Shown piece by piece: positions 34,952 through 47,245 of a stretch of DNA of 64,000 bases. The position numbers and the translations under genes were made by a program. The notes below the pieces were generated by a model. The model saw only the letters and a program-made list of their open reading frames with translations. It ran no database searches and was not told the origin of the DNA. This stretch comes from Tamarix chinensis (taxonomy: Eukaryota; Streptophyta; Magnoliopsida; Caryophyllales; Tamaricaceae): the NCBI GenBank assembly GCA_030549775.1, contig CM060175.1, positions 5,518,564-5,582,563 of the forward strand, read 5' to 3'. Every line of letters begins with the position of its first letter. Within the stretch, counting starts at the first letter, position 1.

Positions 34952-37900
34952 TATTACACTTTGCTTTGGGAGTTGGGCTTCAAGAGTTAAGCTATCCCAA
35001 TTTAGAATTTCTCTATATTATGCTTTTGGGGTATCCTTGTTGGATATTCAAACTCTCCCTTATGTTTTCCTATTATTGATGGTATTTATTTTCTTAGCTA
35101 TATTTTGGGTTGTAAGACTTAAAAAACTTACCCTTATGCCATTTTAATACTTTATCATTTTCATTGTGTTTGGATGAGTTGGTGGTTTTAGTCTTATACT
35201 TAATATGGGATGGGCAATAAGGTGTGTATCTTATGTTTGGTACGGCACTATCACCCCATTTTTTTATAATAGATTTTATCTTTTGCATTCATAAATCTTT
35301 TAATTAAAATAATTTTTTCAATAGTAATAAATGAGGATGTTGTACAAACATTCTCTAATAAATGGAATTTAAATGCACATATTATCAAAATATAGTGAAT
35401 AAATTTGATAGATGCATTTGTAATTGTTACTTCATCTGCCCCATAATAATATAATAGGTTTCTATTTTAACTTGTCCTCATATATAGGTATGTTCAGATA
35501 TTTTATTATCTATATACCCTTAATTAATTCACAATGGAAACATAAATTTATATAAAGAACATTTTCTTATGTATTATGTTTTCGTAATACTTGTGCATCT
35601 ATAAAAATGCATATTTTTATAGGACATTGGAACTATTACCATTTTTTGTAGCATCTGATAGTACAAAATGTTTTAAAATACTATATAAATGGTAGATAAA
35701 AAATGAATAATAAAGATACCATCTTCAAATTATTTAAGATAGGAATAAAGTTGGTACTATATTTACTGTTCATAAGTCATAGATATTCATATGTGCTTCT
35801 CAATAGAGCATTACAACACTATTAGGTACACACCATATGATGTTATTATGGATATCGATGTTCTCATTTTGCAAATTTCAGCTATTCATATGTATTGATC
35901 TCACAATTATTGTTTTCTGTAAATAATAAAATACTTAATTACATGTATAATTTTTTTATAAACATAAGCATATATTGTATTTAGGATATAGTATTTTATT
36001 ACATGGGTGAATAAAGTATGATTGTAGAGTGCCATAAGTCAAGGAGGGGATGGAGCATTTCACTTTCTACACTCTCAACATTCACAATACATTAATATAT
36101 ATTTGTAACTATATATAAAACAATTAACATAAAATGAACGATAATATCATCAACCGAAGAAGTATATTCCTACAAAGAAAGTAATCTTACAAATATGATC
36201 GAATCAAGCAATGATTAGGAATTTTATCTTAACTATGTTACAAAGAGCATAAATATTTAAAAAAATTGTCAAAATAGAACATTTGAGTTCCTCAATAACT
36301 AAAATAACACTTTGATTATTAAACTTTCCATAGTATCACTTTTTTTTTTACAACTTTATGTAAAATTTTGGTGTACACTATATACACGTAGCTATATGTA
36401 CAATATATATGTGCCAGATGTACAACTAATATATATTAAATATAAAACATAAGTTTTGTTAATTTTTTTTTATGTACTACATATTTATACTAAATGTACA
36501 AGTAATTTGTTCTAAATGTACACAATTTTTTTTATCCAAGTCACATGACGATTTGGAAACAAAGAGTGTTGTTATATGAGTTTAATAATGACAGTACAAT
36601 GTTGGTAATTGAAAACCTTAAAATAGCTATTTTAATAATTCGCCCCACAAATATTTGATAAAAGTTCCCTAGATAATTGTTACCAGAAGTCAAGCTCTAT
36701 TAGACAAAGTTTTCATGTGATGATTGGCATAAGAGTTAACAATGTGTTTACTATTGTCATCATCATAATATTGCAAAAATTAGCTTCCTACAATAAAGAA
36801 TTAATATTATGGTATGCGGCTATTTATTGAGATTAACAAAAAGTTAAGAATGTTCGAAATGAAGATGCTTATAATAAAATAAAATAAACATGTTCCAACA
36901 TATAGCATTGATAATTATTTGACCATACATTCACTCTCCAACATTCAGGTAATGCAATAAAACTTGAATTTGTTTAGTAAATCCTCAAAATATATATCCA
37001 AAAAACGAAATAGCTAGGTAGAATGAAGGTCGGATTAAAAAAAAAAATCAATAAATATAAAGAGCAAGATGCATTGGCTATTGAATCAAACAACACAATA
37101 TAAAGCTAAAAAGTTAGTAATTGTTGTAAAGCAAGAAAGCCAGAAATGTATAAATAAAGCAACAAAGATAAAGCTAACATGTTGATATTTCAAATAATTC
37201 ATTCCCTGCGTTGGTTATTGGTGATACGTGGACTACAACTGAGATAAAATTGGATCGATAACAAATGATCTTAAATCTTGGAGGTGTACGGTCCAATGAT
37301 AACACCCAATATTAAATAATGAAAATAAAAAAAAATAGTCAAAATGTTAAATTAATTATTGCACATTATTTCAAGTATCAAAATAGAACAAAAATATTCT
37401 TCAATTTAACATATTAAAAGAAAACTTTGCTAATAATGCCATGATTTCACATGGGTATTAAAAAAAGTTACAATCTATGATATCCCCATCACTTAGAAAT
37501 TATATTCAATGGTTCAAATTTTTGTAGTGGTTTCCTCACGGACACTCAACAAGCAGTCAAAAGATATAACGCAATTTGAAGAAGTATTGTTATGGAACAA
37601 TACCAAAATAGGATATAATTTAAAAAGTAGCAGCTGCTACTACTGGTTCTGATGATTGCATGGAAGTTATTCCTATATCACACTTGATTTTAGCTCCGAA
37701 TACGGCCACCGGATATGAAACTAGAAAACCTCAGGGATATCTATTAATTTTTCTTGTTGATATACCTTAACGTTCTATTTTATTCTTGAAAAGTTGAAAA
37801 AAAAAATAAAGAAAAAAATAATATCTTGTGTTTGGTTTATATAAAATAATAAGATAGAATAAAAGTAATAAATAAAATGATTAAATATTAGTTATTTGAT

Positions 37901-38029
37901 TTTCTTTAAAAAAATTTAAAAAAATATATTTTAATTTTTTTTAAAAAATAATTATTAGAATCAAACAGAACATTAGTTATTGCTTGCTCAATCAACTTTT
38001 ATTTTTTTCACAAACTTAGCAGAAATCCA
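34952..38029. other. Unassigned AT-rich DNA
   Basis: No gene or conserved motif was seen. Between about 36265 and 36643 the two ends are imperfect inverted repeats of each other (left AAAATAGAACATTT and ATTATTAAACT; right the complement of TTAAAATAGCTATTT and ATTATTAAACT), so a decayed MITE is possible. I did not find its target duplication. Confidence 0.35.
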
Positions 38030-38380
38030 CCTTTATTATAGACTAAGTAGTAAAGATTATTATTTGGTAAAGAAATCATATATATTAAACAACGATATTA
38101 ATTAAATTTTGTATCCATATATATAGCCTCTTGTCTATATTGAGATGTAAATACTTGAAGACAATGAATCCAAAATTCCACCAAAAGTTAAAAGTTTAAG
38201 ATCTCCTTTATTATATATTACGTGGTAAAGATCATTATATGGTAAAGAAATCATATATATTAACCAAAAATATTAACTAAAATTAATAAACATTTATATG
38301 GACTAGTGTCTATATTGACATTTATATACACAAAGATAATGAATCCAAAATTACACCAAAATTTTAAAGTTTAAAATTAT
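38030..38380. repeat. Tandem duplication, period about 176 bp
   Basis: The unit CCTTTATTATA...GGTAAAGAAATCATATATATTAA...GACAATGAATCCAAAATT starts at 38030 and again at about 38206. The copies differ by scattered substitutions and short indels. There is no coding content. The 500 bases that follow up to 38879 hold nothing I can name. Confidence 0.8.
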
Positions 38381-38879
38381 AGGTTATATGTATACACACA
38401 CTAGATAGATAATCATGTATGCAGATTTTTAGAATATAAGAAAATTTTAACACAAAATTATTCGAATATTGAAATCTACGCAAAGCATAAACTAACCACA
38501 CAAACATGCATATATATATGTAATAAAAACAAAATATTGAGAATTAATTTAATAATAGTAGGGATACAAAGAGAAAAGAGATATATGACTGATAATTTGT
38601 TAGAGACCACACATTAGATAGTGAATACATTAAACTTCTAAGCATCCTAAAATCCATAGACACATAAACAACTATTTTTATTTCAATTGATTATTATTTT
38701 CTTTTTATTCGATAATTATTATTTTTATTACGTAAGTAAATTTTATTACCACCAAGTAGGAAATAAATGATTACAATAAGTAATCATATGATCTTTGTAG
38801 CAGACTATGTTGGCTCATCTATACATTTCATGAGTTGGTTGAATGACTTGCAAGTAGAAAAAAAATGTTCATATGACTA

Positions 38880-39406
38880 ATTAGAGAGAATATGTTTTGG
38901 TATATACAATGCATTATGATGTTCATTAGCAAATATCTTTATATCTCTTTCCCTCCAAAGATGATATGATGTAAGAGCAACAAGAGCTCGAATAGCTTGC
39001 TTTTGAATTTTCAAACTCCCCCCCCAACTGTTGCCCATTGAGTAACCACCGGCCAAGAAAGTAGGTCCAGTGTCCATCATAGCTTGTGAATAAGAGATAG
39101 CTACACACTTTGAGAATAGGGGCATTCGAAGAACAGAAGATGGTGAGTCTCATCATCTTCAGTACATAGAACACATCTAGGATCCACTTGTATCCCATAA
39201 TTAGATAATCCACTTGTAGACTAGACCATTGGACACTAAGGTATCTTAGCATTACTTGGTTTAATTCTGTCATAGATACAACTAATAGAGGTCTTTATAA
39301 GGAAAATGTTGACCCACCAATTATGGATGGAGCACTAGAAGGAAAGTTTCTCTCATGTTCAACATTTGTTTAAGAATCCAAGATGTTAACTTCATAGGTC
39401 AAACAA
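38880..39406 (-). pseudogene. LINE (L1-type) ORF2 C-terminal remnant
   Basis: Frameshifted minus-strand text reads EDDETHHLLFFECPYSQSV near 39130-39190, the zinc-finger-like region after the RT of plant LINEs. It is followed by NSWGGSLKIQKQAIRALVAL and YHLWRERDIKIF (38900-39040). Upstream, SWILKQMLNMRE lies near 39370. This is the downstream continuation of the RT remnant at 44456-45545, from which it is separated by a nested insertion. Confidence 0.8.
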
Positions 39407-39802
39407 TGTCATTGTCCTTGTTTTGATGATAACAAATAGATCTTAAGATGTAATATGTTTGCTTCAGTGTGTATGAACTATGATTGATGAGCAAAGAGGT
39501 CAAAACACAATTACTTAAATTATTTCTCTAATGAGCAATTTAACAGAGCAATCAAGTTTCAAAGCAAAAGATAAAATCATATAAAGACAACCATTACCAA
39601 AGGTTCAAGAATCATATATCAAAAGTCTTAGGTTTCTTTTAACAAGTTAAGTTGCGCAATTTCATATTTTAGTCAAAACTCAATAAAAAGGTTTTAAAAC
39701 ACTTAATCTAAGTTCTCTATATAAGAAACTATGATTGATCTTGATTTCTAAATCTTTTATAGTGTTTTAAACTTGTTGGTTAGTTTTGGTCGGAACCAAT
39801 CG

Positions 39803-42800
39803 TGTAACACCCCAAATTTTACTACTAAATTATTTTTATTTTCTAGTGAGAGCATATAATTAAAATACTGGGTGTTACTATCGTAATCAATTTAATTTTG
39901 ACTTGCCATACCATTATTATATCAATCACAAGGCTAAAACCATTAAAATGTGAACCAAGCTAAATATAAAACAAGAGAAATGTTACAATTACAATTATAA
40001 GTTTGGAGGTTTACTCCGAGTACAATGATAAATATATACAAAAGGGGCGCCATGGATCTAAAAATCCAAAGAGGTATCTGGGTAAACCATCATCTGGATA
40101 ATATGACTCTTTGTCCAAATCCTTAGTACAAAAGTAATCACTCCACCCCATACAAAGCGTCCTAGGCAGCAAAATCATCGAGCCGATCCTTAAAGACCTT
40201 CACAAGAACATCAGGATCATCTACTCATGGGAGTGAGAAGAACCAATGAGAAGGATGGTTAATGCGTTACGTACTGAGTAAGGAGACAATATTATCAAGT
40301 CAAGGATACAGTTAAATCCAAGCATTCACAGCAAAGGATAAATACATAGATGAAACACATAAAATATCACAAGGTAAGTATTAGTCTCAGCCTCTTTAAT
40401 AAATATAACTAATTTCATTCTTTTATGTACATTGATTTCAAGGAACCCACTATTATTAAAACAGTGAAATGGTCTAAAGCACATCTCAAGGGAAACATAC
40501 CTGAGCCACTATTATCGTTTGGTGGAATGGACCCAACACCTCTCATGGTAAAATTCTCCTAAGCCACTATTCTTAAATCGATGGAACGATCTGAAGCACA
40601 TTTTAAGGACAATACACTTGACACACTATTATCATCCAGTGGAATGGACCCAACACCTTGGTCCTGAATCACGTACTCTTACACTTAAAGTCATTAATAT
40701 CTTATCCATTCGGTTACTTATCTCAAATCGTATTATCTTTCATGTTGAGTATAGGTCCCCATTATTCTTAATCTAGTGGAATGGATTGATGCACCTCTCA
40801 GAAAAAATACTCTTAAGCCACTATTCTTAAACCGATGGAACGGTCTAAAACACCTCTTAGGGATAATACACCTGAGCAACTATTATCATTCGATGGAACA
40901 AGCCCATAAAACACCTCGGCCCGACCCACGTCATCTTTCACTTTAAATACTTAATGTCTTATTCAATATTTCTTGAGAGGTACAAAAAATATTAAATAGG
41001 TAAAGTACATCACACGGATCATAAGGTCATTCTCTAGGGTTAAGACCCTTAAATTTTTCCAAAACCCTAATTTCACATTTTAGTCAGAACTCATCTTCCG
41101 TTACTCTTTTACCCGCCAAACTTAGTACATCTACCTAAAATATTATTATTATCAATATGCTCAAAATTTAAGGCCTAACCCTAAGGTCTTGCACATGTGA
41201 TAATAATCCTATCTCAAAAGTTACTATTTCTGGGGCTTATGAACCCTAATTTCTCAAATACATCATAGATTTTTATGTAGGGATCAAACAATCACCAGAT
41301 TCAATATAAATTCCAAGAACACTAATATTAACAACATATTCAAATTTTTTGGTCTCACTCTACCATTTCACATATGTGATAATAACCTTCTCATTTGAGG
41401 GTTATTATTTCCAAATCAAACTATTTTCATACTTTATTAAACTTAGGTTATTCAAAAATACTCTAAACACATCATATAAATTCCTTAGAATATTTTAGAT
41501 TATATAACACCTTAAAATACCACAATTCTCATATTTAACCAACATGGACAAAAATGCCCTTACTAATAACAAAACCATTATTTCATGCAAATCTTACATA
41601 TATTGGTAACATTATTTCCAAATTCACCATTCATCTCCTTATACCTTCATATACCTATTTCACACTCATCATGCCTTCATAACTCTATTTTACAACCATA
41701 TATCACACTAAAGGTTTTTCATATAGAATAACGATATCACATAATTTCCACTTACTTATTTTCTATCATATGATATCAATCATATATCCTTGCATTAACA
41801 ATCATACATTTAATCACATGGTAACAATAACATGCTATAATACAAAAACATGCATAACACTTATCAACCAAAAATTCTAGACTACAATAAGTATCCTTAC
41901 GAACACATATCCAGTTTCTTAGCATGCAAATCGTATTTTGCCTCTTCCAGAACCTCAGAAAAATCACCTAAGAAATCATAATTAGACACCATTAGGATTA
42001 AACCACATAATTAAGGAAATTTTAAGAAAATGGAAGGGTAAAAGAACAAAAAATAGAGCCAAGGTGAGTGTTTGGGAAAACGTTACGTAACCAAATGGAG
42101 AAGAACGATAATAAATGTTGAGCCAAGGGGGGTGGCAATGGCATAAACTGTCATTTCTAGGTAGTGAGAAATGACCAAAGCAGTAGAAGGGTGGAGGTAA
42201 TTAATGGTGGACAAACACAAAGGAGGGTGACATGCACCAATTGCTTTGTCCAAAGTAAGGGGTGTGGTGCAGTTAGAAGAGCTAAAGCTGGAGTGTAGGT
42301 TGTAGCGAAAGTTGCCAAATGGTGGGGGTGGGGGTGGTGATCGGTTGATATTGTTGCAGCCAAGGAAAGGAAGGAAGGATTTGGGGGGTGTTTGACCAAA
42401 AGGTGGGGTGATGCACTAGCAAAAACGGTTGTTGGTCAAGGGTAGGAATGGAAAAAGTGACTGAAGCGGGTGAGGGTGCTTCGGTGAAGACTATTGTTGG
42501 TGGTTTTTGGGGTTGTTTTGGCAACAGTGAGGAGGAGAAGAAGGAGGTTGAAGATGATGCTTTGGCAGTTTAGTTTCTATAGAAGATAAAAGGGAGAGAA
42601 AAAGAGATGGTAGGCATTATTGATGGGTATATATATGTATATACATGCATAGAGATGGAAAGAAGGGTTGCAATCAAGTGAGATTTTTCAACCCCAATCC
42701 TGCCTCTGTAGGAGTTGGGGAATGGTTCGGCAGGTGATGGGGAAGTGATGAGGGTGATGGTAGGCATTGATTAAGGATCATGTTTCATACTAGAAGAAGG

Positions 42801-43095
42801 GGGAAAGGAAAATGAAAGATAAGGGTGGCCAAAGAAAGACAAGATAAAGAAGAGAAAAAGGAAAAGAAAGAAAGATAATAATAGGTTTTATTTTTTGAAT
42901 AGGATAATAATAATAATATAATTTCGGTTAGGATATTAGGATAGTTTAATCATTGATAATTCGGGATTAGGTTAAAATTATAGGGTTAGAGAGTTAGAGT
43001 AAGGTGAAAATATTAGTTTTCTAGGATTAGGATTAGGATTAGGTTAAAAAGTAAATCAATCGAGGTTAGGGTTAGCTAAATATTGGGGTATTTCA
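39803..43095 (-). repeat. Family A LTR, minus orientation, 3293 bp
   Basis: It starts TGTAACACCCC at 39803 and ends GGGGTATTTCA at 43095, an inverted pair with TG...CA. Inside are GGGTGTTACTATCG at about 39872, a subrepeat array at 40440-40930, AT-rich text, a purine-rich zone at 42050-42860, and an AT-rich end. This is the same order as 59084-62792. No primer site lies beside either end, so it is probably a solo LTR. The immediate flanks (AATCG and AGTCA) do not match, so no target duplication is claimed. Confidence 0.75.
40440..40930. repeat. Subrepeat array within family A LTR
   Basis: At least six units of about 55-65 bp carry GAGCCACTATTATC or CCACTATTCTTAAA followed by GGTGGAATGGACCCAACACC or GATGGAACGGTCTAAA. 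Two unit types alternate. The same design occurs at 59790-60190 with GGTGGACCGGTCT. Confidence 0.8.
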
Positions 43096-43099
43096 AGTC

Positions 43100-43830
43100 A
43101 ATTGGTCACAAGACTGATCAACTAGTTTAGGTTAATCAAGAGCATAAAATGAGTCAAACTTGGACAGATCAATTGGCATAGTAAATTGATTGACTAATTC
43201 TCCAAACTGATTGACTGGTTTGACTAAGTTCATGGGTTTCACTCCTACAAAAACCCATTCATCTCTATTTAAACTCATAATATGGTTTCGCTAAACTGAT
43301 CGACTGGTTTGAGAAAAATAACTGAGTGGTTTGACCAACAAATCCATGGGTTTCACTCTTACAAAAACCTATTCATCTCTATTTAAACTCACTAACTAGT
43401 ATTGCTAAACCAATAGAGTTGTGTGACCAACTAGACCATGGGTTGCAATCATGTAGAAACTTATTCGTCTCTATTTAAACTCATTAGCTAGTTCGTCAAA
43501 CTAATCAATTGGTTTCAATAAACCAAATGCATAGTTTCAATAAACCGGTTGACTAGCTCCATGAACTTATCAAATTGTTTACTAAACCACAACATTATTC
43601 ATATATGTTCATAAGATCAACTATGTACTACACATAACTGATCAAATGGTTTCAATAAACCGATCGACTGGTTTTAATAAACTAATCAACTAGTTTGTGT
43701 AATGGTAAATTTCCTTTTTTTTAAACATAAATAGTCAACTAGTTTTATTCACCAATCTATTGATTGTATAACCGACCGACTTATTTAGTCAAACCAATCG
43801 ATTAGTGAGAATTAAATGCTAATTTTTTTC
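43100..43830. repeat. Degenerate repeat array with AACYGATYGACTGGTTT motifs
   Basis: About a dozen variants of GATCGACTGGTTT or ACCAATCGATTAG occur on both strands. A longer unit beginning CATGGGTTTCACTC and containing CATCTCTATTTAAACTCA recurs at 43231, 43345 and 43437. This array belongs to the LTR-like insertion around it: a related CGGAACCAATCG lies at the other side of the nested LTR, at 39791. Confidence 0.7.
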
Positions 43831-44455
43831 CCGTTGAACGATACAATTTTTTGGGATTTTTGTGTTTAAAGGATACGATGAGACTGAGCCTTATAAATAA
43901 GCTCCCTTACCATTTATTATAACAACTTTTAAATACCATTCACTGTGTAATTAATCATCTACTCTTAAATCATGCAATTGCTCATTCAAACTTTCTTAAC
44001 TTTGAAATTTAGAGTGTTTATTAAAAAGTGTTCATTACTCACTTCTCTGTTATAATTGCTCTTTAATTGGAATATCTCTTATTATGTCTAGTTAGATTAC
44101 ATCTCATTTAAAGTTCTACACTTTCATATTTTGTATTCTTGGTGAGAATCAATTATCATCACAACCACCTTATAAAATTTATTATAAAGTGGTTAATGAG
44201 TGTTTGTCTATTATTCATGAGAGATTATTGTTGACAAGCTAGAGAAGATAAATAGATGAAGTTGTAAATAATCTCTTAGAGGGCCATTGAAATTGTAAGA
44301 TTCATAAATAGAGAGAAGAGTGATCATCAATACAAATGTATCGCTATTCAAAATTCAAAATAAAGAACATTTGGATAGTGGAAGGAGAGAGTTTGCTCTT
44401 GAACTACTCTACATTGTGTGCAAACTTTATATTTGTTAGTTCCATTATGGAAAAC

Positions 44456-45545
44456 CCTATATACCCTCCTCTAGGGTTCTTTCACAAGAACTTGAGGTTT
44501 TGATAGAAATTTTCCATATGTCCCTTCCTTTGATTAACTAGGTATGGGCCCATGACCCATAGTAGGTCTTTCTTAGATGTTAAATGCCACATATGCTTGT
44601 ATATTGCTACTCTATTCCACCATAATAGATTTATTAAGCCTATCCCCCTTCTTTTTTTTAACCTACAAATAGAATTTCAGGCAACATGAGTTTGCTTAGC
44701 TACTTCATTCATACCTAAGCATACAAATTTCCTACATGTAGCATTGATATCTGATAAAATGTGGATAGGTAAATGAAACATTGGACTTAAAAACTTTTTG
44801 TAAGCTAAAAGGCATTGATTCCACTAGCTGAAGTCAACCAACATAGCTAAGAAGATGTTCCTTCCATGATTAGATTCTAGACGTAACGTTTTCAATCAAA
44901 GAATGGTATTGTTGTTTGGTTAAATATTTTCCATCAAGAGAAACACCAAGACACTTGAATGGAAATGTACCCCCATAATATATGTGAATTTTTTCATCAT
45001 TCATAACCAAATTAGTTTTTTCTGAGAAAAGTTGAAAATCATGAAGAAATACCCTAATCAACTCTTTATTTCCTTCATGGAAAAATAACAGATCATCCGC
45101 AAAACATTAAGTTCAAAATTTTGAGTTTTTTTGCATTTGAGATGAGGTGAAAAAAGGGATGTAACCAGACTTTTAATAGGATATACTTAGTTATTCTATG
45201 ATTAAAACAAACAAGTTGGGTGATAATGGGCCTCCCTGCCTTATGCCTCATTGAGCAAAAAAAGGGGTGCAAGATGTCTTTAATTTTGATAGAGTAGCTC
45301 ACAATGGATACATAAAACCATGATAATTTAAAGAAAGTGAGGATGAAACTAGATCACATATAAAATTTTATGTAGATAGATCCAGTTAACTGAATCATAT
45401 GCCTTTTTTATATCAAACTTGATCATAGTATGACGGGTATTATGCTTTTGATAGTATCCCATATTGAGTTCAGCAGCAACTAATATGTTATCTAAGATGG
45501 CTCTACCTTTTGCAAATGCTTTTGATTGTATCCGTTTATTATTAC
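44456..45545 (-). pseudogene. LINE (L1-type) reverse transcriptase remnant
   Basis: On the minus strand I read AFAKGRAILDNILVAAEL and IKFDIKKAYDSVNW (about 45400-45540), with the catalytic D retained. A frameshifted PLSPNLFVLIIE follows near 45230, then FADDLLFFHEGNKELIRVF (about 45060-45117) with the FADD active site intact, and TFPFKCLGVSLDGKYLTKQQY (44880-44980). The tail is SKKDLLWVMGPY near 44560. Several frameshifts and stops are present. Text before AFAKGR was not found, so it is truncated at the 5' end. Confidence 0.88.
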
Positions 45546-45945
45546 ATTTTTGTTTAGATACTTTTTTATTTTCAATTGATAATTACTAGCCTAATGATAC
45601 AATAATATGATAATCAAAAAGCTATAAGTTATTATATGATAATCACCATTTTATGATAAGATGATCACTAAGCTAGATACAATATTTACTACTCTATTAT
45701 ATAATACAAATAATTATGAGACTAATAACAAATCATCATAAGTATATATATAATTGTTAGTCTATAATAGCATAGTCATCAAGCCATTATATAATAATAT
45801 CAAGATAGATCACAACAGCCATTAGTATAAATTACATAATTATCATTCTATCATAGGATCATTGTCAAGCTATTATATGATAATCACTACACAAAGTACA
45901 ACAACCACCGCTAAAAAGTAGGCAATTGCATCATTACACACACAT
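45546..45945. other. Unassigned AT-rich DNA
   Basis: Many variants of ATTATATGATAATCA are scattered here, a degenerate short repeat. No gene is seen. Confidence 0.4.
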
Positions 45946-46060
45946 CACTAGTAGAAACTAAGGTTTTAGCATTGAGTTTAGCAACAACTTAAAGTTGTTA
46001 AGATTAAATATATTTTTAGCAACAATTAATGTGCTAGAAAAATTCTTTTGATACTAATAT
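45946..46060 (+). mobile_element. CACTA-like transposon terminus
   Basis: CACTAGTAGAAAC starts at 45946 and is followed by AAGGTTTTAGCATTGAG and subterminal copies of TTAGCAAC. CACTA(G/C)TAGAAA with subterminal motif repeats is the standard start of plant En/Spm elements. The opposite end was not found with confidence. Confidence 0.5.
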
Positions 46061-46486
46061 ATTCTTTTGTCTATGTTGTAGTTAAGGTGGCAACTTGATA
46101 ATATCTGACGCCGTGTGTGTTTGTCTTGGTCTAATTGTATGTTTGATTTTTTGTTTGGGAGGGGGTAGTTGACAGTTGTTGGAGGATGAGTGAGTGGTTA
46201 TTTGCATGCTCCATGCATCGTTTTGAAGGAAATGTTGGCTTCTTTTTCCAACGTTTGAGGGGTGATTTCTATAGCTATAACTGACGAGGACATTGATATG
46301 AATTGTTGGGATGGATATTATTAGTTTCTAGATTAGTTACGGTGTACAACTCTTCGGAACTATCTATTTCACGGATTTCCTTTTTTAGAGTAAAAGTCAG
46401 ATTGGGCTTAGAATTGGCCTAATTTTCTGATTATTGCCTTTACTGGTGAGTTAGTATTGGTGTTTTTTTTTTCTTTTGGAGCAATT

Positions 46487-47245
46487 ATGGCTGGTGTAGC
46501 AGCTCAAGGATCGCACTCTGATGCTCGTCAATTTGATGATAAGATTCATGATTGATTTGTATGATTCAAATGCTATGTTAAGTTTCTTCCCACAAATAAT
46601 TACCCAGTTGTTGTAGGTATCAGTGAAACATAAAAGCGACACTCACGTCTCATTTTTCGTCTCAAAAACTTTTCAACGTCAAAATCAATATTAAAAATAT
46701 TCAATTAACCTTTTCTTTAAAAAAATTATTAATAATTTATATCAATTAATATAAATAATAGTTTTTACATTTTTTTTATTTTTTCTTTTAATTTTAATAG
46801 ATCTGATCTATTTTCTTAAATATAAATATAATTTTTTTAACTTTTTAAAAATAATATACTTTTTTTTTCGTCTTCATTTTCCGTTCCTGTATCCCCGTTT
46901 TTCCATTCCCGTGGAACAATGGTAGGCATGAGTCGCTAGATTTGTTTGCTTGTCAATATGCAAGGTTGCAACTTGCAACTGGTTGCATGTCTGGTTACGG
47001 AGCATACTTTTTGAAAGGAAAAAAATTTAATAATTACTGTATTATGAAGTTGGTGTGTTTTAATGTTTTGTTATTTCCATTTCGTTTTCAATTGTGCGCA
47101 GGCTTTCAATCAACGCAATGATTTCTGTATGCCATATGATGAGGTGTCTGATCGATTTGACGCTACGGGACTTCAAGAGAATTTTCTCAGGGGCATTTCT
47201 GCGTACTGTCTGTGTCTCAAAAATTTAAGTGCATTTTTGCATACG
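46487..47245 (+). pseudogene. 5' fragment of a plant eIF4A gene (exon 1, intron 1, part of exon 2)
   Basis: eIF4A is the DEAD-box RNA helicase of the cap-binding complex. Exon 1 at 46487-46552 starts with ATG and reads MAGVAAQGSHSDARQFDD, matching the N-terminus of plant eIF4A. A one-base loss creates a stop near 46550. A likely donor GTATGATT lies at about 46559. The intron contains an AT-rich stretch (about 46640-46930) that may be an insertion. The acceptor TGCGCAG ends at 47101. Exon 2 reads YDEVSDRFDATGLQENFLRG and then loses similarity soon after SAF, near 47245. The helicase motifs (Walker A, DEAD) are absent, so it cannot make an active enzyme. Retention of the intron shows it was copied as DNA, not through mRNA. 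It lies 540 bases from a CACTA-like end. Confidence 0.85.

Larger units (their letters stand above)
39407..44455 (+). mobile_element. LTR-like insertion within the LINE, itself interrupted
   Basis: The LINE reading stops near 39407 and resumes near 44456-44500. The left part begins TGTCATTGTCCTTG and then TTTTGATGATAACAA, a start I associate from memory with SIRE/Maximus-type copia LTRs. The right part (43096-44455) is non-coding with an LTR-like end. Removing the family A LTR at 39803-43095 leaves about 1.75 kb, compatible with a solo LTR. No target duplication was confirmed, so the class and exact ends are inferred. Confidence 0.4.

Noticed and set aside
43021..43065. Repeated GGATTA and GGTTAG words as interstitial telomere repeats
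   Set aside because: The plant telomere unit TTTAGGG is not present in phase. These are short degenerate repeats at the end of a family A LTR.
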